5,840 nt of DNA from an uncultured Eubacteriales bacterium (GCA_905201305.1 CAJKNS010000161.1:1-5840); one strand, 5' to 3'; positions 1-5,278 are shown, counted from the first letter of the stretch. Notes: generated from the letters alone by a model not told the origin. Numbers and translations are program-made.

Positions 1-1
1 G

Positions 2-859
2 GCTGCCTGCGGCTCCGATGCCGCTTCTTCCGCTGCATCTGCTGCAAAATCCGAAACCCAAGAGGAAACCACTGCCGCACCGGCTGAGAACCAGGATGCT
101 TCTGCTGCGGAAACCGCAGCCGGCGAGGGCAGAACCTTTACCGTTGGCTTCGATGCAGAATATCCCCCTTATGGCTACAAGGACGAGAGCGGCGAATATA
201 CCGGCTTTGATCTGGAGCTGGCACAGGAGGTCTGTGACCGCAACGGCTGGACCCTGGTAAAGCAGCCCATCGACTGGGACTCCAAGGACATGGAGCTGAA
301 CACCGGCGCCATTGACTGCATCTGGAACGGCTTTACCATGACCGGACGCGAGGACGACTACACCTTCTCCGTTCCCTATGTGGATAACTCCATTGTGTTT
401 GTGGTCATGAACGATTCCGACATCAAGACCAAGGAAGACCTGGCTGGCAAGGTGGTTGTGACCCAGGCGGATTCCTCCGCGCTCACTGCGCTGACCAGTG
501 AAGAGGATAACGACGAGAACCTGGCGCTGGCTGCTTCCTTTGCAGACCTCCAGCAGGTTGCAGATTACAACACTGCATTTATGAATCTGGAGTCCGGCGC
601 TGTGGATGCCATCGCAGTTGACATCGGCGTGGCACAGTATCAGCTGGCTTCCCGGGGCGATACCTTCCGGGAGCTGGACGAGCCCCTTTCCACCGAGCAG
701 TACGGCATCGGCTTTAAGAAGGGCAACGAAGAGCTGAGAGACGAGGTTCAGAACACCCTCTTTGAGATGTACAAGGACGGCACCTTTGATCAGATTGCCG
801 CAAAGTATGCCGACTACAATCTGCCTGACATGGTTTGCCTGGGCGACTATGTAAAGTAA
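2..859 (+). CDS. Polar amino acid ABC transporter, substrate-binding lipoprotein (5' partial)
   Basis: This is the extracellular solute receptor of an amino acid importer, tethered to the membrane by a lipid. The reading frame is open from the window edge; the ATG at 290 is internal because family sequence runs well upstream of it. The first codons read A-A-C-G-S, the end of a lipobox, so the lipid-modified Cys is encoded at 8-10 and only the start codon and signal peptide are missing. A linker rich in Ala, Ser, Glu and Thr follows (to about nt 140). The SBP_bac_3 fold then begins: FTVGFDAEYPPYGYKD, GFDLELAQEV, and a ligand-pocket segment with WNGFTMTGRE and FSVPY. The Arg of TGRE sits six residues before the Phe of FSVPY, where the family has its carboxylate-binding Arg. 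DLAGKVVVTQADSSA and VDAIAVD belong to the second lobe. The TAA stop is at 857-859. The downstream permease and ATPase complete the system. The exact ligand cannot be read from the sequence; cystine, glutamine or another polar amino acid are all possible. Confidence 0.93.
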   Translation, partial: AACGSDAASSAASAAKSETQEETTAAPAENQDASAAETAAGEGRTFTVGFDAEYPPYGYKDESGEYTGFDLELAQEVCDRNGWTLVKQPIDWDSKDMELNTGAIDCIWNGFTMTGREDDYTFSVPYVDNSIVFVVMNDSDIKTKEDLAGKVVVTQADSSALTALTSEEDNDENLALAASFADLQQVADYNTAFMNLESGAVDAIAVDIGVAQYQLASRGDTFRELDEPLSTEQYGIGFKKGNEELRDEVQNTLFEMYKDGTFDQIAAKYADYNLPDMVCLGDYVK

Positions 860-873
860 CATAAAGCATTGCC

Positions 874-906
874 TTGGGGGGCGGCGAAGGCTGCCCCCCA
901 ATTTCT
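874..906 (+). terminator. Intercistronic stem-loop after the binding-protein gene, probably a leaky terminator or mRNA stabiliser
   Basis: The arms 874-885 (TTGGGGGGCGGC) and 890-901 (GCTGCCCCCCAA) form a 12-bp stem with one G-U pair and a GAAG loop. Only TTTCT follows, a weak T-tract. It lies 14 nt after the receptor stop codon and 23 nt before the permease start. Hairpins at this position in ABC operons commonly let the receptor be made in excess over the membrane parts, by partial termination or by blocking 3' decay. That role is inferred here; the stem itself is plain in the sequence. Confidence 0.7.
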
Positions 907-924
907 ACGAGTGAGGTATCTGAT

Positions 925-1620
925 ATGTCATTCCTGTCTATGGTGCAGCAGGTGCTGTCCGGCGTTGGCTCCACCCTGCTGATTTTCTTCAGCACGCTGA
1001 TTTTCTCACTGCCGCTGGGATTGCTGGTGGCAATGGGACGCATGAACAACTGGGCACCCTTCCGCTGCCTGAGCCCTGAGGGCGTGTTGGGCAAGTTTAA
1101 GCCGGTGCAGCTGGTGATCAAATTCCTGATCTCCATTCTTCGCGGCACGCCATTGATGCTCCAGCTGATTGTGTGGTTCTATGGACCCTACTATCTCTTT
1201 GGCTGGCGGCTGAACGCAGCTTGGCGCGTAGGCGCAACTATTGTGGGCTTTTCCATCAACTATGCGGCGTATTTTGCCGAGATTTTCCGCTCCGGCATTC
1301 AGGGAATCCCCAATGGACAGCGGGAGGCGGCACGGGTGCTGGGCTATAACCGGACCCAGACCTTCTTCAAAATTATTTTCCCGCAGATGTGCAAGCGGGT
1401 CCTGCCGCCGGTGACCAACGAGGTCATTACGCTGGTCAAGGATACCTCTCTTGCCTTTGTGCTGGCGTATACGGAGATGTTTACCATTGCCAAGCAGGTG
1501 GCGGCGGCGCAGGCGAATATCGTTCCGCTGTTTGTGGCAGGCGTGTTTTATTACATCTTCAACCTGGTGGTTGCGGGCATTATGGGCAAGATTGAAAAGC
1601 ATATGGATTATTATCAGTAA
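925..1620 (+). CDS. Polar amino acid ABC transporter, permease (HisM/GlnP type)
   Basis: This is the inner-membrane channel subunit of the importer, about 231 aa, a usual size for the family. The ATG at 925 is chosen because GTGAGG (911-916) sits 8 nt upstream and the protein then opens with the family-typical sequence MSFLSMVQQVLSGVGSTLL. A TTG further upstream at 874 lies in the stem-loop and is not credible. Hydrophobic segments are at about residues 15-37, 63-93, 103-121, 166-184 and 197-220. LRGTPLMLQL (72-81) is the PAAT permease signature. The EAA loop that docks on the ATPase is EAARVLGYNRTQTFFKIIFP (134-153). A somewhat long cytoplasmic stretch (about 40-62) separates the first helix from the signature. 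The TAA stop is followed 14 nt later by the ATPase start. A permease of this class normally works as a homodimer when only one is encoded, as here. Confidence 0.95.
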   Translation: MSFLSMVQQVLSGVGSTLLIFFSTLIFSLPLGLLVAMGRMNNWAPFRCLSPEGVLGKFKPVQLVIKFLISILRGTPLMLQLIVWFYGPYYLFGWRLNAAWRVGATIVGFSINYAAYFAEIFRSGIQGIPNGQREAARVLGYNRTQTFFKIIFPQMCKRVLPPVTNEVITLVKDTSLAFVLAYTEMFTIAKQVAAAQANIVPLFVAGVFYYIFNLVVAGIMGKIEKHMDYYQ

Positions 1621-1626
1621 AGGGGG
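1621..1626 (+). promoter_or_regulatory. Ribosome binding site that fixes the TTG start of the ATPase
   Basis: AGGGGG lies directly after the permease stop codon, 8 nt before the TTG at 1635. It differs from AGGAGG by one base. No ATG or GTG lies in frame near the expected N-terminus, so this site supports the non-ATG start. Confidence 0.6.
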
Positions 1627-1634
1627 CGCTTCCA

Positions 1635-2396
1635 TTGAAACTGCTGGAAATCAATCACTGTAAAAAAGCATTTGGCGACACGGGCGTGCTCCACGATATT
1701 TCCATGAGCGTGGAAGAGGGCGAGGTGGTTGCGATCATCGGTCCCTCCGGCTCCGGCAAGTCCACGCTGCTGCGCTGCGCAACCCTGCTGGAAACCATGG
1801 ACGACGGCGACCTGATCTATCTGGGAAAAGCAGCCGCCAAATCGGAAAACGGGCATGCGGAATATGTCTCCAAGAAGGAGCTGCGGGAAATTCAGGGCTG
1901 CTTTGGACTGGTATTCCAGAATTTTAACCTGTTTCCCCACTATTCCGTGATGAAGAACATTATGGATGCGCCCATTCATGTGCAGAAAAAACCCCGGCAG
2001 GAGGCAGCGGAAACTGCCAAAAGCCTGCTGGCAAAAATGGGGCTTACCGGCAAGGAGGACAGCTATCCCTGTCAGCTTTCCGGCGGTCAGCAGCAGCGGG
2101 TGGCAATCGCCCGGGCGCTGGCAATGAATCCCTCCATTCTGTTCTTTGACGAACCTACCTCTGCCCTGGACCCGGAGCTGACCGGCGAGATTCTAAAGGT
2201 CATCCGGCAGCTGGCACAGGAGAAGATGACCATGGTAATCGTTACCCATGAGATGGGCTTTGCACGGGATGTGGCGGACCGGGTGATTTTCATGGACGGC
2301 GGCTATATTGTGGAGCAGGGCGATCCCCATGAGGTCATTGAGCATCCCAAGGAGGAGCGGACCCGGCAGTTTTTGGCGAGGTTTGCGCAGGGATGA
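1635..2396 (+). CDS. Polar amino acid ABC transporter, ATP-binding protein (GlnQ/HisP type)
   Basis: This is the cytoplasmic ATPase that powers the importer, 253 aa, of normal length. The start is a TTG placed 8 nt after AGGGGG; from it the protein begins KLLEINHCKKAFGD, which fits the family N-terminus. All nucleotide-binding elements are present: Walker A GPSGSGKST (36-44), Q-loop Gln95 in VFQNFNLFPH, signature LSGGQQQR (148-155), Walker B ILFFDEP (168-174) with catalytic Glu173, D-loop SALD (176-179) and switch His205 in VTHEMGFA. GDPHEVIEHP near the C-terminus is typical of the PAAT subfamily. It therefore looks fully active. The stop codon overlaps the next start as ATGA (2393-2396), so translation of the racemase gene is probably coupled to this one. 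The TTG start may lower ATPase output relative to the receptor. Confidence 0.96.
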   Translation: MKLLEINHCKKAFGDTGVLHDISMSVEEGEVVAIIGPSGSGKSTLLRCATLLETMDDGDLIYLGKAAAKSENGHAEYVSKKELREIQGCFGLVFQNFNLFPHYSVMKNIMDAPIHVQKKPRQEAAETAKSLLAKMGLTGKEDSYPCQLSGGQQQRVAIARALAMNPSILFFDEPTSALDPELTGEILKVIRQLAQEKMTMVIVTHEMGFARDVADRVIFMDGGYIVEQGDPHEVIEHPKEERTRQFLARFAQG

Positions 2397-3157
2397 AGGT
2401 CCGGATTCGATATCTGAACCCCGCCGGGAATATTACGGCGGTTGTGCTCAGTCCGGTGCCGCCGGAATTGCGTCCGGCATTGTCCCGGGCGATTATGGCG
2501 GAGGGACGGGCAGAACAGGTGGGCTTTGCTGCACCACCAAGATTGGGCGGAGATTGCCGCATTGAAATGATGGGCGGCGAATTCTGCGGAAATGCAGTCC
2601 GGTCCTATGGCTATTTGCGGCGGAACGGGATGGCGGCACTGTCGGTGGAGATCTCCGGCGTGACGGCTCCGGTGCCGGTGACGATAGACCCGGCACATCA
2701 GTCGGCGTTTGCGGACATGCCGTTACCTCTGGGTGTAGACTGGATTTCGGTACGGGAGAAACAGTACCCGCTGATTCAATGTCAGGGCATCAGCCATCTT
2801 TTGGCGCTGGAGCAGGCGCCGGACCCAGCGTTTTTGGAGACAGCCCGTCCAATGCTAAACCGGCTGGAACAGGAAGCCTGGGGCATTATGTTCCTCAGCG
2901 GACAGCAGCTGACCCCTGCGGTGTATGTCAAGAGTACCGACTCGCTGGTGTGGGAGTCCTCCTGCGGCTCCGGCAGCGTGGCGGCAGCATGGTATCTGAC
3001 AGGGACAAATTCGGCACGCAGCCGCTTTCAATTCCGGGAGCCCGGGGGCGAGATATCCGTGGAGGTGCGCCGGAAGAATGAAATGATTACCGGCTGCGCC
3101 ATGGGCGGTCCGGTGAGCATGGGACCTGAGGAGGAATTTTGCTGGACAGAGGCATAA
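2393..3157 (+). CDS. DapF-fold amino acid racemase/epimerase, CntK-like (histidine racemase family)
   Basis: A 254-aa member of the cofactor-independent, two-cysteine racemase superfamily, probably inverting the alpha-carbon of an amino acid in the cytoplasm. The catalytic pair is visible as Cys65 in GGEFCGNA and Cys191 in ESSCGSGS, in the two pseudo-symmetric halves. The sequence departs from diaminopimelate epimerase: the N-terminal HGLGNDF is replaced by YLNPAGNIT (7-15), GNPH is replaced by GISH (132-135), and the Glu-Arg before the second Cys in DapF (YERGAGET) is replaced by VKSTDSLVWESS. These changes resemble Staphylococcus CntK as I recall it (YNPSGN, NEFCGNA, SLIWENSCGSG, QPGGSI); this protein also has EPGGEI at 216-221. 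The start overlaps the ATPase stop (ATGA), so it belongs to the transporter operon, and the strong terminator follows its stop. I see no CntL- or CntM-like gene in the window. The superfamily is sure; the CntK-like substrate class is an inference, and a divergent DapF remains possible. Confidence 0.8.
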   Translation: MKVRIRYLNPAGNITAVVLSPVPPELRPALSRAIMAEGRAEQVGFAAPPRLGGDCRIEMMGGEFCGNAVRSYGYLRRNGMAALSVEISGVTAPVPVTIDPAHQSAFADMPLPLGVDWISVREKQYPLIQCQGISHLLALEQAPDPAFLETARPMLNRLEQEAWGIMFLSGQQLTPAVYVKSTDSLVWESSCGSGSVAAAWYLTGTNSARSRFQFREPGGEISVEVRRKNEMITGCAMGGPVSMGPEEEFCWTEA

Positions 3158-3180
3158 AGCGAAGGAAAACCTGCAATTCG

Positions 3181-3221
3181 TCAGGCTGGTGCAAAAAATA
3201 TACTGCACCAGCCTGATTTTT
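3181..3221 (+). terminator. Strong Rho-independent terminator of the transporter-racemase operon
   Basis: A perfect 13-bp inverted repeat (TCAGGCTGGTGCA at 3181-3193, complement at 3204-3216) with a 10-nt A/T-rich loop is followed at once by TTTTT (3217-3221). It starts 24 nt after the racemase stop codon and ends just before the next promoter, so it cleanly separates the two transcription units. Confidence 0.92.
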
Positions 3222-3235
3222 GTGATACCGGACGT

Positions 3236-3264
3236 TTGACACCAGTAGAATTTGCTGGTATAAT
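3236..3264 (+). promoter_or_regulatory. Consensus housekeeping-sigma promoter for the cyclophilin lipoprotein gene
   Basis: The -35 is a perfect TTGACA (3236-3241), the spacer is 17 bp (3242-3258), and the -10 is a perfect TATAAT (3259-3264) preceded by TGG, an extended -10. Transcription should start near 3271, giving a leader of about 38 nt. The spacer is itself an imperfect palindrome (CCAGTAGAATTTGCTGG), so a repressor site is conceivable. Confidence 0.88.
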
Positions 3265-3298
3265 ATGCACAATGATTTGAAGCGGCAAAGCGCCGGAT

Positions 3299-3304
3299 GG
3301 GAGG
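3299..3304 (+). promoter_or_regulatory. Ribosome binding site deciding the cyclophilin start
   Basis: GGGAGG lies 4 nt before the ATG at 3309. It overlaps the in-frame ATG at 3297, which has no binding site of its own. Choosing 3309 also places the Lys-Arg of the signal peptide right after Met. Confidence 0.65.
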
Positions 3305-3308
3305 CAAT

Positions 3309-3881
3309 ATGAAGCGCCTGATTGGATTTTTCATGATTGCTGCATTGATGCTGCTTTCCGGCTGCGGCAGTGATGCCTACAGCAAGGGGCTCCACCATGC
3401 CGAGCTTCAGGTAGAGGGCTACGGCACCATTACCATGGAGCTGGACGCCGATACCGCGCCCATTACCGTGTCCAATTTCTGCAAGCTGGCAAAAGACGGG
3501 TTTTACGACGGGCTTACGTTCCATCGAATTATTGACGGATTTATGATCCAGGGCGGCGATCCCGAGGGCAACGGCTCCGGCGGCGCGGATCAGAATATTA
3601 AGGGCGAGTTTTCCCAGAACGGCGTGGAGAACAACATCTCCCATGTCCGCGGCACCGTATCCATGGCGCGTTCCAACGACTATAACAGTGCCAGCAGCCA
3701 GTTCTTTATTGTCCAGTCCGATTCCACATTCCTGGACGGACAGTATGCTGGCTTCGGTCATGTGACCTCCGGCATGGAGATTGTAGATCAAATTTGCCAG
3801 GACACGCCGGAGGAGGACAGCAACGGCACTGTTGCCTGGTGGAATCAGCCGAAAATTACTTCCATTCAGATTCTGGATTAA
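3309..3881 (+). CDS. Cyclophilin-type peptidyl-prolyl cis-trans isomerase, lipoprotein
   Basis: A 190-aa exported foldase that should catalyse Xaa-Pro isomerisation in proteins on the outer face of the membrane. Residues 1-19 are a lipoprotein signal: MKR, a hydrophobic core, then LLSGC with the modified Cys19. The cyclophilin domain covers about 30-190. By alignment to human CypA, the active-site residues are Arg73 (in FHRII), Phe78, Met79 and Gln81 (in FMIQGGD), Ala120 (in SMARS), Phe133 (in SQFFI) and Leu142. The CypA positions Trp121 and His126 are Phe141 and Tyr146 here. The Trp change is common in bacterial cyclophilins and would predict weak cyclosporin binding. The gene has its own consensus promoter and no T-rich terminator directly after it, so transcripts may run on into the LURP-one-like gene. 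It is a stand-alone exported PPIase, not the PrsA (parvulin) type. Confidence 0.95.
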   Translation: MKRLIGFFMIAALMLLSGCGSDAYSKGLHHAELQVEGYGTITMELDADTAPITVSNFCKLAKDGFYDGLTFHRIIDGFMIQGGDPEGNGSGGADQNIKGEFSQNGVENNISHVRGTVSMARSNDYNSASSQFFIVQSDSTFLDGQYAGFGHVTSGMEIVDQICQDTPEEDSNGTVAWWNQPKITSIQILD

Positions 3882-3904
3882 CTTCAAACAGGTATGACGA
3901 CACA

Positions 3905-3980
3905 AAGAGGTGTCTCTGAGCAATCAGAGGCGCCTCTTCGCGCATTTTCGGGGAGATTTGCCTCGAACGCAATCCGCGAA
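3905..3980 (+). promoter_or_regulatory. Highly structured intergenic RNA region before the LURP-one-like gene
   Basis: The first hairpin has arms 3905-3919 and 3924-3938, 15 bp with two G-U pairs, closed by a GCAA tetraloop of the GNRA class. The run ATTTT comes only six bases later (3944-3948), so it is a poor intrinsic terminator. A second hairpin has arms 3947-3953 and 3961-3967 (7 bp, one G-U). It is nested in TTCGCG (3937-3942) pairing with CGCGAA (3975-3980). That outer stem shares bases 3937-3938 with the first hairpin, so the two folds may compete. No promoter was seen between 3882 and 3998. An attenuator, an RNA-processing site or a leaky terminator would fit. Confidence 0.5.
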
Positions 3981-3998
3981 AAGAAAGGACGTGCAGCG

Positions 3999-4484
3999 AT
4001 GAAGCTATTTATGCAGCAGAAGGGGTTTTCCTGGGGGCAGCCGATGCCTCTGTGGGATAAAGGCGGGCATACCCGCTATACGGTCACCGGGGATGCATAT
4101 TCGTTGGGCAAACGCCTGCGTGTTCACGATTTGGCAGGGCGGGAGGCAGTTTATATCCATCAGAAAATCCCCTCCATGTTTCCCAGCTATGAGATTGAGG
4201 TTTATGGCAAGCCGGTGGGCAGCGTGGTAAAGGATTTGACGTTCCTGCGCCCGAAATACTCCGTAGCGGAGCTGGGCTGGGAGCTGTGCGGCACCATGGG
4301 CATCTGCGACTATGAGCTCACCTGGCAGAACTCCGTGGTGGCAGCCAACCACCCGGTTCAGGGGCAGCGCGGAGAAATGTTTGCCATGGAGTTCTATGAC
4401 CGGACTGCCGAGCTGTCGGCACTGGGGGTACTCCTGACCATCAACTGTATTCTGGCGCCTCAGGAGTCCCGCCGTCCGGGCTGA
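3999..4484 (+). CDS. LURP-one-related (LOR, YxjI-like) family protein
   Basis: A 161-aa protein whose length and sequence match the bacterial LOR/YxjI family, which has a Tubby-like beta-barrel fold and no established biochemical role. The start at 3999 is preferred over the upstream in-frame ATG at 3894, because AAAGGA (3984-3989) sits 9 nt before it and the family N-terminus begins here as MKLFMQQKGFSWG. Visible landmarks are the alternating strand pattern from about 24 to 95, VHDLAGREAVYIHQK (42-56, the LOR-type strand-turn-strand), and YEIEVYGKPVGSVVKDLTF (64-82). The C-terminal ALGVLLTINCIL (141-152) is hydrophobic, as the last helix of this fold often is. There is no signal peptide, so it is probably cytoplasmic or membrane-associated. 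It is likely expressed from the cyclophilin promoter by read-through, since no closer promoter is evident. Confidence 0.82.
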   Translation: MKLFMQQKGFSWGQPMPLWDKGGHTRYTVTGDAYSLGKRLRVHDLAGREAVYIHQKIPSMFPSYEIEVYGKPVGSVVKDLTFLRPKYSVAELGWELCGTMGICDYELTWQNSVVAANHPVQGQRGEMFAMEFYDRTAELSALGVLLTINCILAPQESRRPG

Positions 4485-4486
4485 GG
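4458..4486 (+). terminator. Hairpin across the LOR stop codon, possible weak terminator
   Basis: CCTCAG (4458-4463) pairs with CTGAGG (4481-4486), and inside it CCCG (4468-4471) pairs with CGGG (4477-4480), leaving GAGT bulged on one side. It covers the TGA stop at 4482-4484. The sequence after it is AAAATGCAATTTT, so a proper T-tract is missing. It may mark a 3' end before the rpmH promoter. Confidence 0.35.
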
Positions 4487-4523
4487 AAAATGCAATTTTG
4501 GAGGGAAAAATCGTTACAAAAGG

Positions 4524-4553
4524 TTGACAAATTGGCGGTCTTTCCTGTATAAT
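4524..4553 (+). promoter_or_regulatory. Consensus promoter of the rpmH-rnpA-yidD-yidC operon
   Basis: TTGACA (4524-4529) and TATAAT (4548-4553) are both perfect and separated by 18 bp. An A-rich stretch lies upstream (about 4505-4521), which could act as an UP element. Transcription should start near 4560, giving a leader of about 80 nt before rpmH. A strong constitutive promoter suits a ribosomal protein gene. Confidence 0.88.
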
Positions 4554-4559
4554 AGTCGT

Positions 4560-4579
4560 TGCCTGTCCACGGGACGGCA
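4560..4579 (+). promoter_or_regulatory. Stem-loop at the predicted 5' end of the rpmH mRNA
   Basis: TGCC-T-GTCC (4560-4568) pairs with GGACGGCA (4572-4579): 8 bp with one bulged T and an ACG loop. It coincides with the predicted transcription start, so it could shield the 5' end of the transcript from decay. The rest of the leader (4580-4641) shows no other convincing element apart from the binding site AGGAGG at 4627-4632. Confidence 0.4.
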
Positions 4580-4641
4580 TAACTATGGCAAGCTGCAGCG
4601 ATTCCTGCTGTCGAGCATAATAATTCAGGAGGTGTATACAA

Positions 4642-4779
4642 ATGACGAAGCGTACCTATCAGCCCAAGAAGCTCCATGGTCAGAAAGTTCATGGCTTCAG
4701 AAAGAGAATGGCTACCAGAAACGGCCGCAAGGTTCTTTCCCGTCGCCGCAACAAGGGCAGAAACAGACTCAGCTACTGA
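4642..4779 (+). CDS. rpmH: Large-subunit ribosomal protein L34
   Basis: A 45-aa, very basic protein of the 50S subunit. It begins MTKRTYQPKK and contains the family core VHGFRKRMATRNGRKVL (16-32), followed by RRRNKGRNRLSY, matching L34 along its whole length. The extra Thr after Met is minor. A perfect AGGAGG (4627-4632) lies 9 nt upstream. It is the first gene of the operon, just downstream of a consensus promoter and about 110 nt before rnpA. The rpmH-rnpA pairing is conserved across bacteria. Identity is certain from sequence and context. Confidence 0.98.
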   Translation: MTKRTYQPKKLHGQKVHGFRKRMATRNGRKVLSRRRNKGRNRLSY

Positions 4780-4814
4780 TTCGCCCGTCCTTACACCGTT
4801 GATGCCGATAGATT

Positions 4815-4844
4815 TGGGGTGAATGGAGCAATCTGTTCGCCCCA
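4815..4844 (+). promoter_or_regulatory. Stem-loop between rpmH and rnpA
   Basis: TGGGGTGAA (4815-4823) pairs with TTCGCCCCA (4836-4844): 9 bp with one G-U and a 12-nt loop. No T-run follows, so it is unlikely to stop transcription. It may set a processing or decay boundary that keeps rpmH mRNA more abundant than rnpA mRNA; that is inference. Confidence 0.4.
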
Positions 4845-4888
4845 TACGTTTATGGCGCGTGATCTCACTTTGATGGAAGGACAGTACC

Positions 4889-5278
4889 ATGGTTTCCACA
4901 CGATCTCTTAAACAGAATCACCTGTTCCGCCGGCTGTACCAGAAGGGAAAATCCGCTTCCGGTCACTGTCTGGTGGTCTATTGCCGGAAAAACGGGCTTC
5001 CCTATAACCGGCTTGGTTTGACCACCGGCACAAAGCTCGGTCATGCCGTGGTACGAAACCGCATCCGCCGCCGCATCCGGGAGGCTTATCGCCTGTCGGA
5101 GAAAACCTATTTGCTGGGCTACGACATTGTGGTGGTAGCGCGGCATCGGGCGGTAGACGCAGACTATCATGAGATTGCCCAGTGCCTTCAAAAACAAATG
5201 GATAAGCTGGGGCTCATCAGAAAGGAGAAGGTCCATGAAGCGGCTGCTGCTGTTTCTGATCCGGTTTTACCGGAATAA
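4889..5278 (+). CDS. rnpA: Ribonuclease P protein component
   Basis: The protein subunit of RNase P, which helps the catalytic RNA bind and cleave the 5' leader of precursor tRNAs. It is 129 aa, close to the usual 110-130. The start at 4889 has GGAAGGA (4874-4880) 8 nt upstream. Landmarks are the N-terminal LKQNHLFRRLYQKGKS (7-22), where the Phe lies in the leader-binding cleft, the RNR motif RNRIRRRIREAYR (56-68), and GYDIVVVAR (77-85). The last 14 residues (116-129) are encoded within the 44-nt overlap with yidD and look like tail sequence of no conserved role. The gene is in an operon with rpmH and yidC. Confidence 0.97.
   Translation: MVSTRSLKQNHLFRRLYQKGKSASGHCLVVYCRKNGLPYNRLGLTTGTKLGHAVVRNRIRRRIREAYRLSEKTYLLGYDIVVVARHRAVDADYHEIAQCLQKQMDKLGLIRKEKVHEAAAAVSDPVLPE

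Noticed and set aside
18..260. 80-aa open frame on the + strand
   Set aside because: It is out of frame with the binding-protein gene, whose lipobox, linker and SBP fold occupy the same bases; the translation is low-complexity Pro, Arg and Leu.
379..387. TGTGGATAA, a perfect consensus DnaA box (reverse complement TTATCCACA)
   Set aside because: It is a single copy inside a well-conserved coding stretch (Y-V-D-N of the binding protein), with no cluster or AT-rich region nearby; best explained by chance.
1006..1635. 209-aa antisense open frame over the permease gene
   Set aside because: No family features, and it mirrors codon bias of the + strand gene, which has full PAAT permease motifs.
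3087..3923. 278-aa antisense open frame
   Set aside because: It runs through the operon terminator, a consensus promoter and the cyclophilin gene, and its translation resembles no protein family; a shadow frame.
3894..3998. Longer N-terminus for the LURP-one-like protein starting at 3894
   Set aside because: The added 35 residues are encoded by the intergenic hairpins, have no ribosome binding site, and precede the family-typical start at 3999 that has a good one.
4524..4802. 92-aa open frame overlapping the rpmH promoter and gene
   Set aside because: It begins inside the -35 element and covers rpmH in the wrong frame; L34 is unmistakable in the other frame.
4815..4844. Terminator between rpmH and rnpA
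   Set aside because: The 9-bp stem is not followed by a T-run, the loop is long, and no promoter was found before rnpA, so the genes are taken as one operon.
4441..4899. 152-aa antisense open frame upstream of and over rpmH
   Set aside because: A divergent gene here was considered because dnaA is often divergent from rpmH, but the translation has no DnaA or other recognisable features and overlaps promoter and rpmH.
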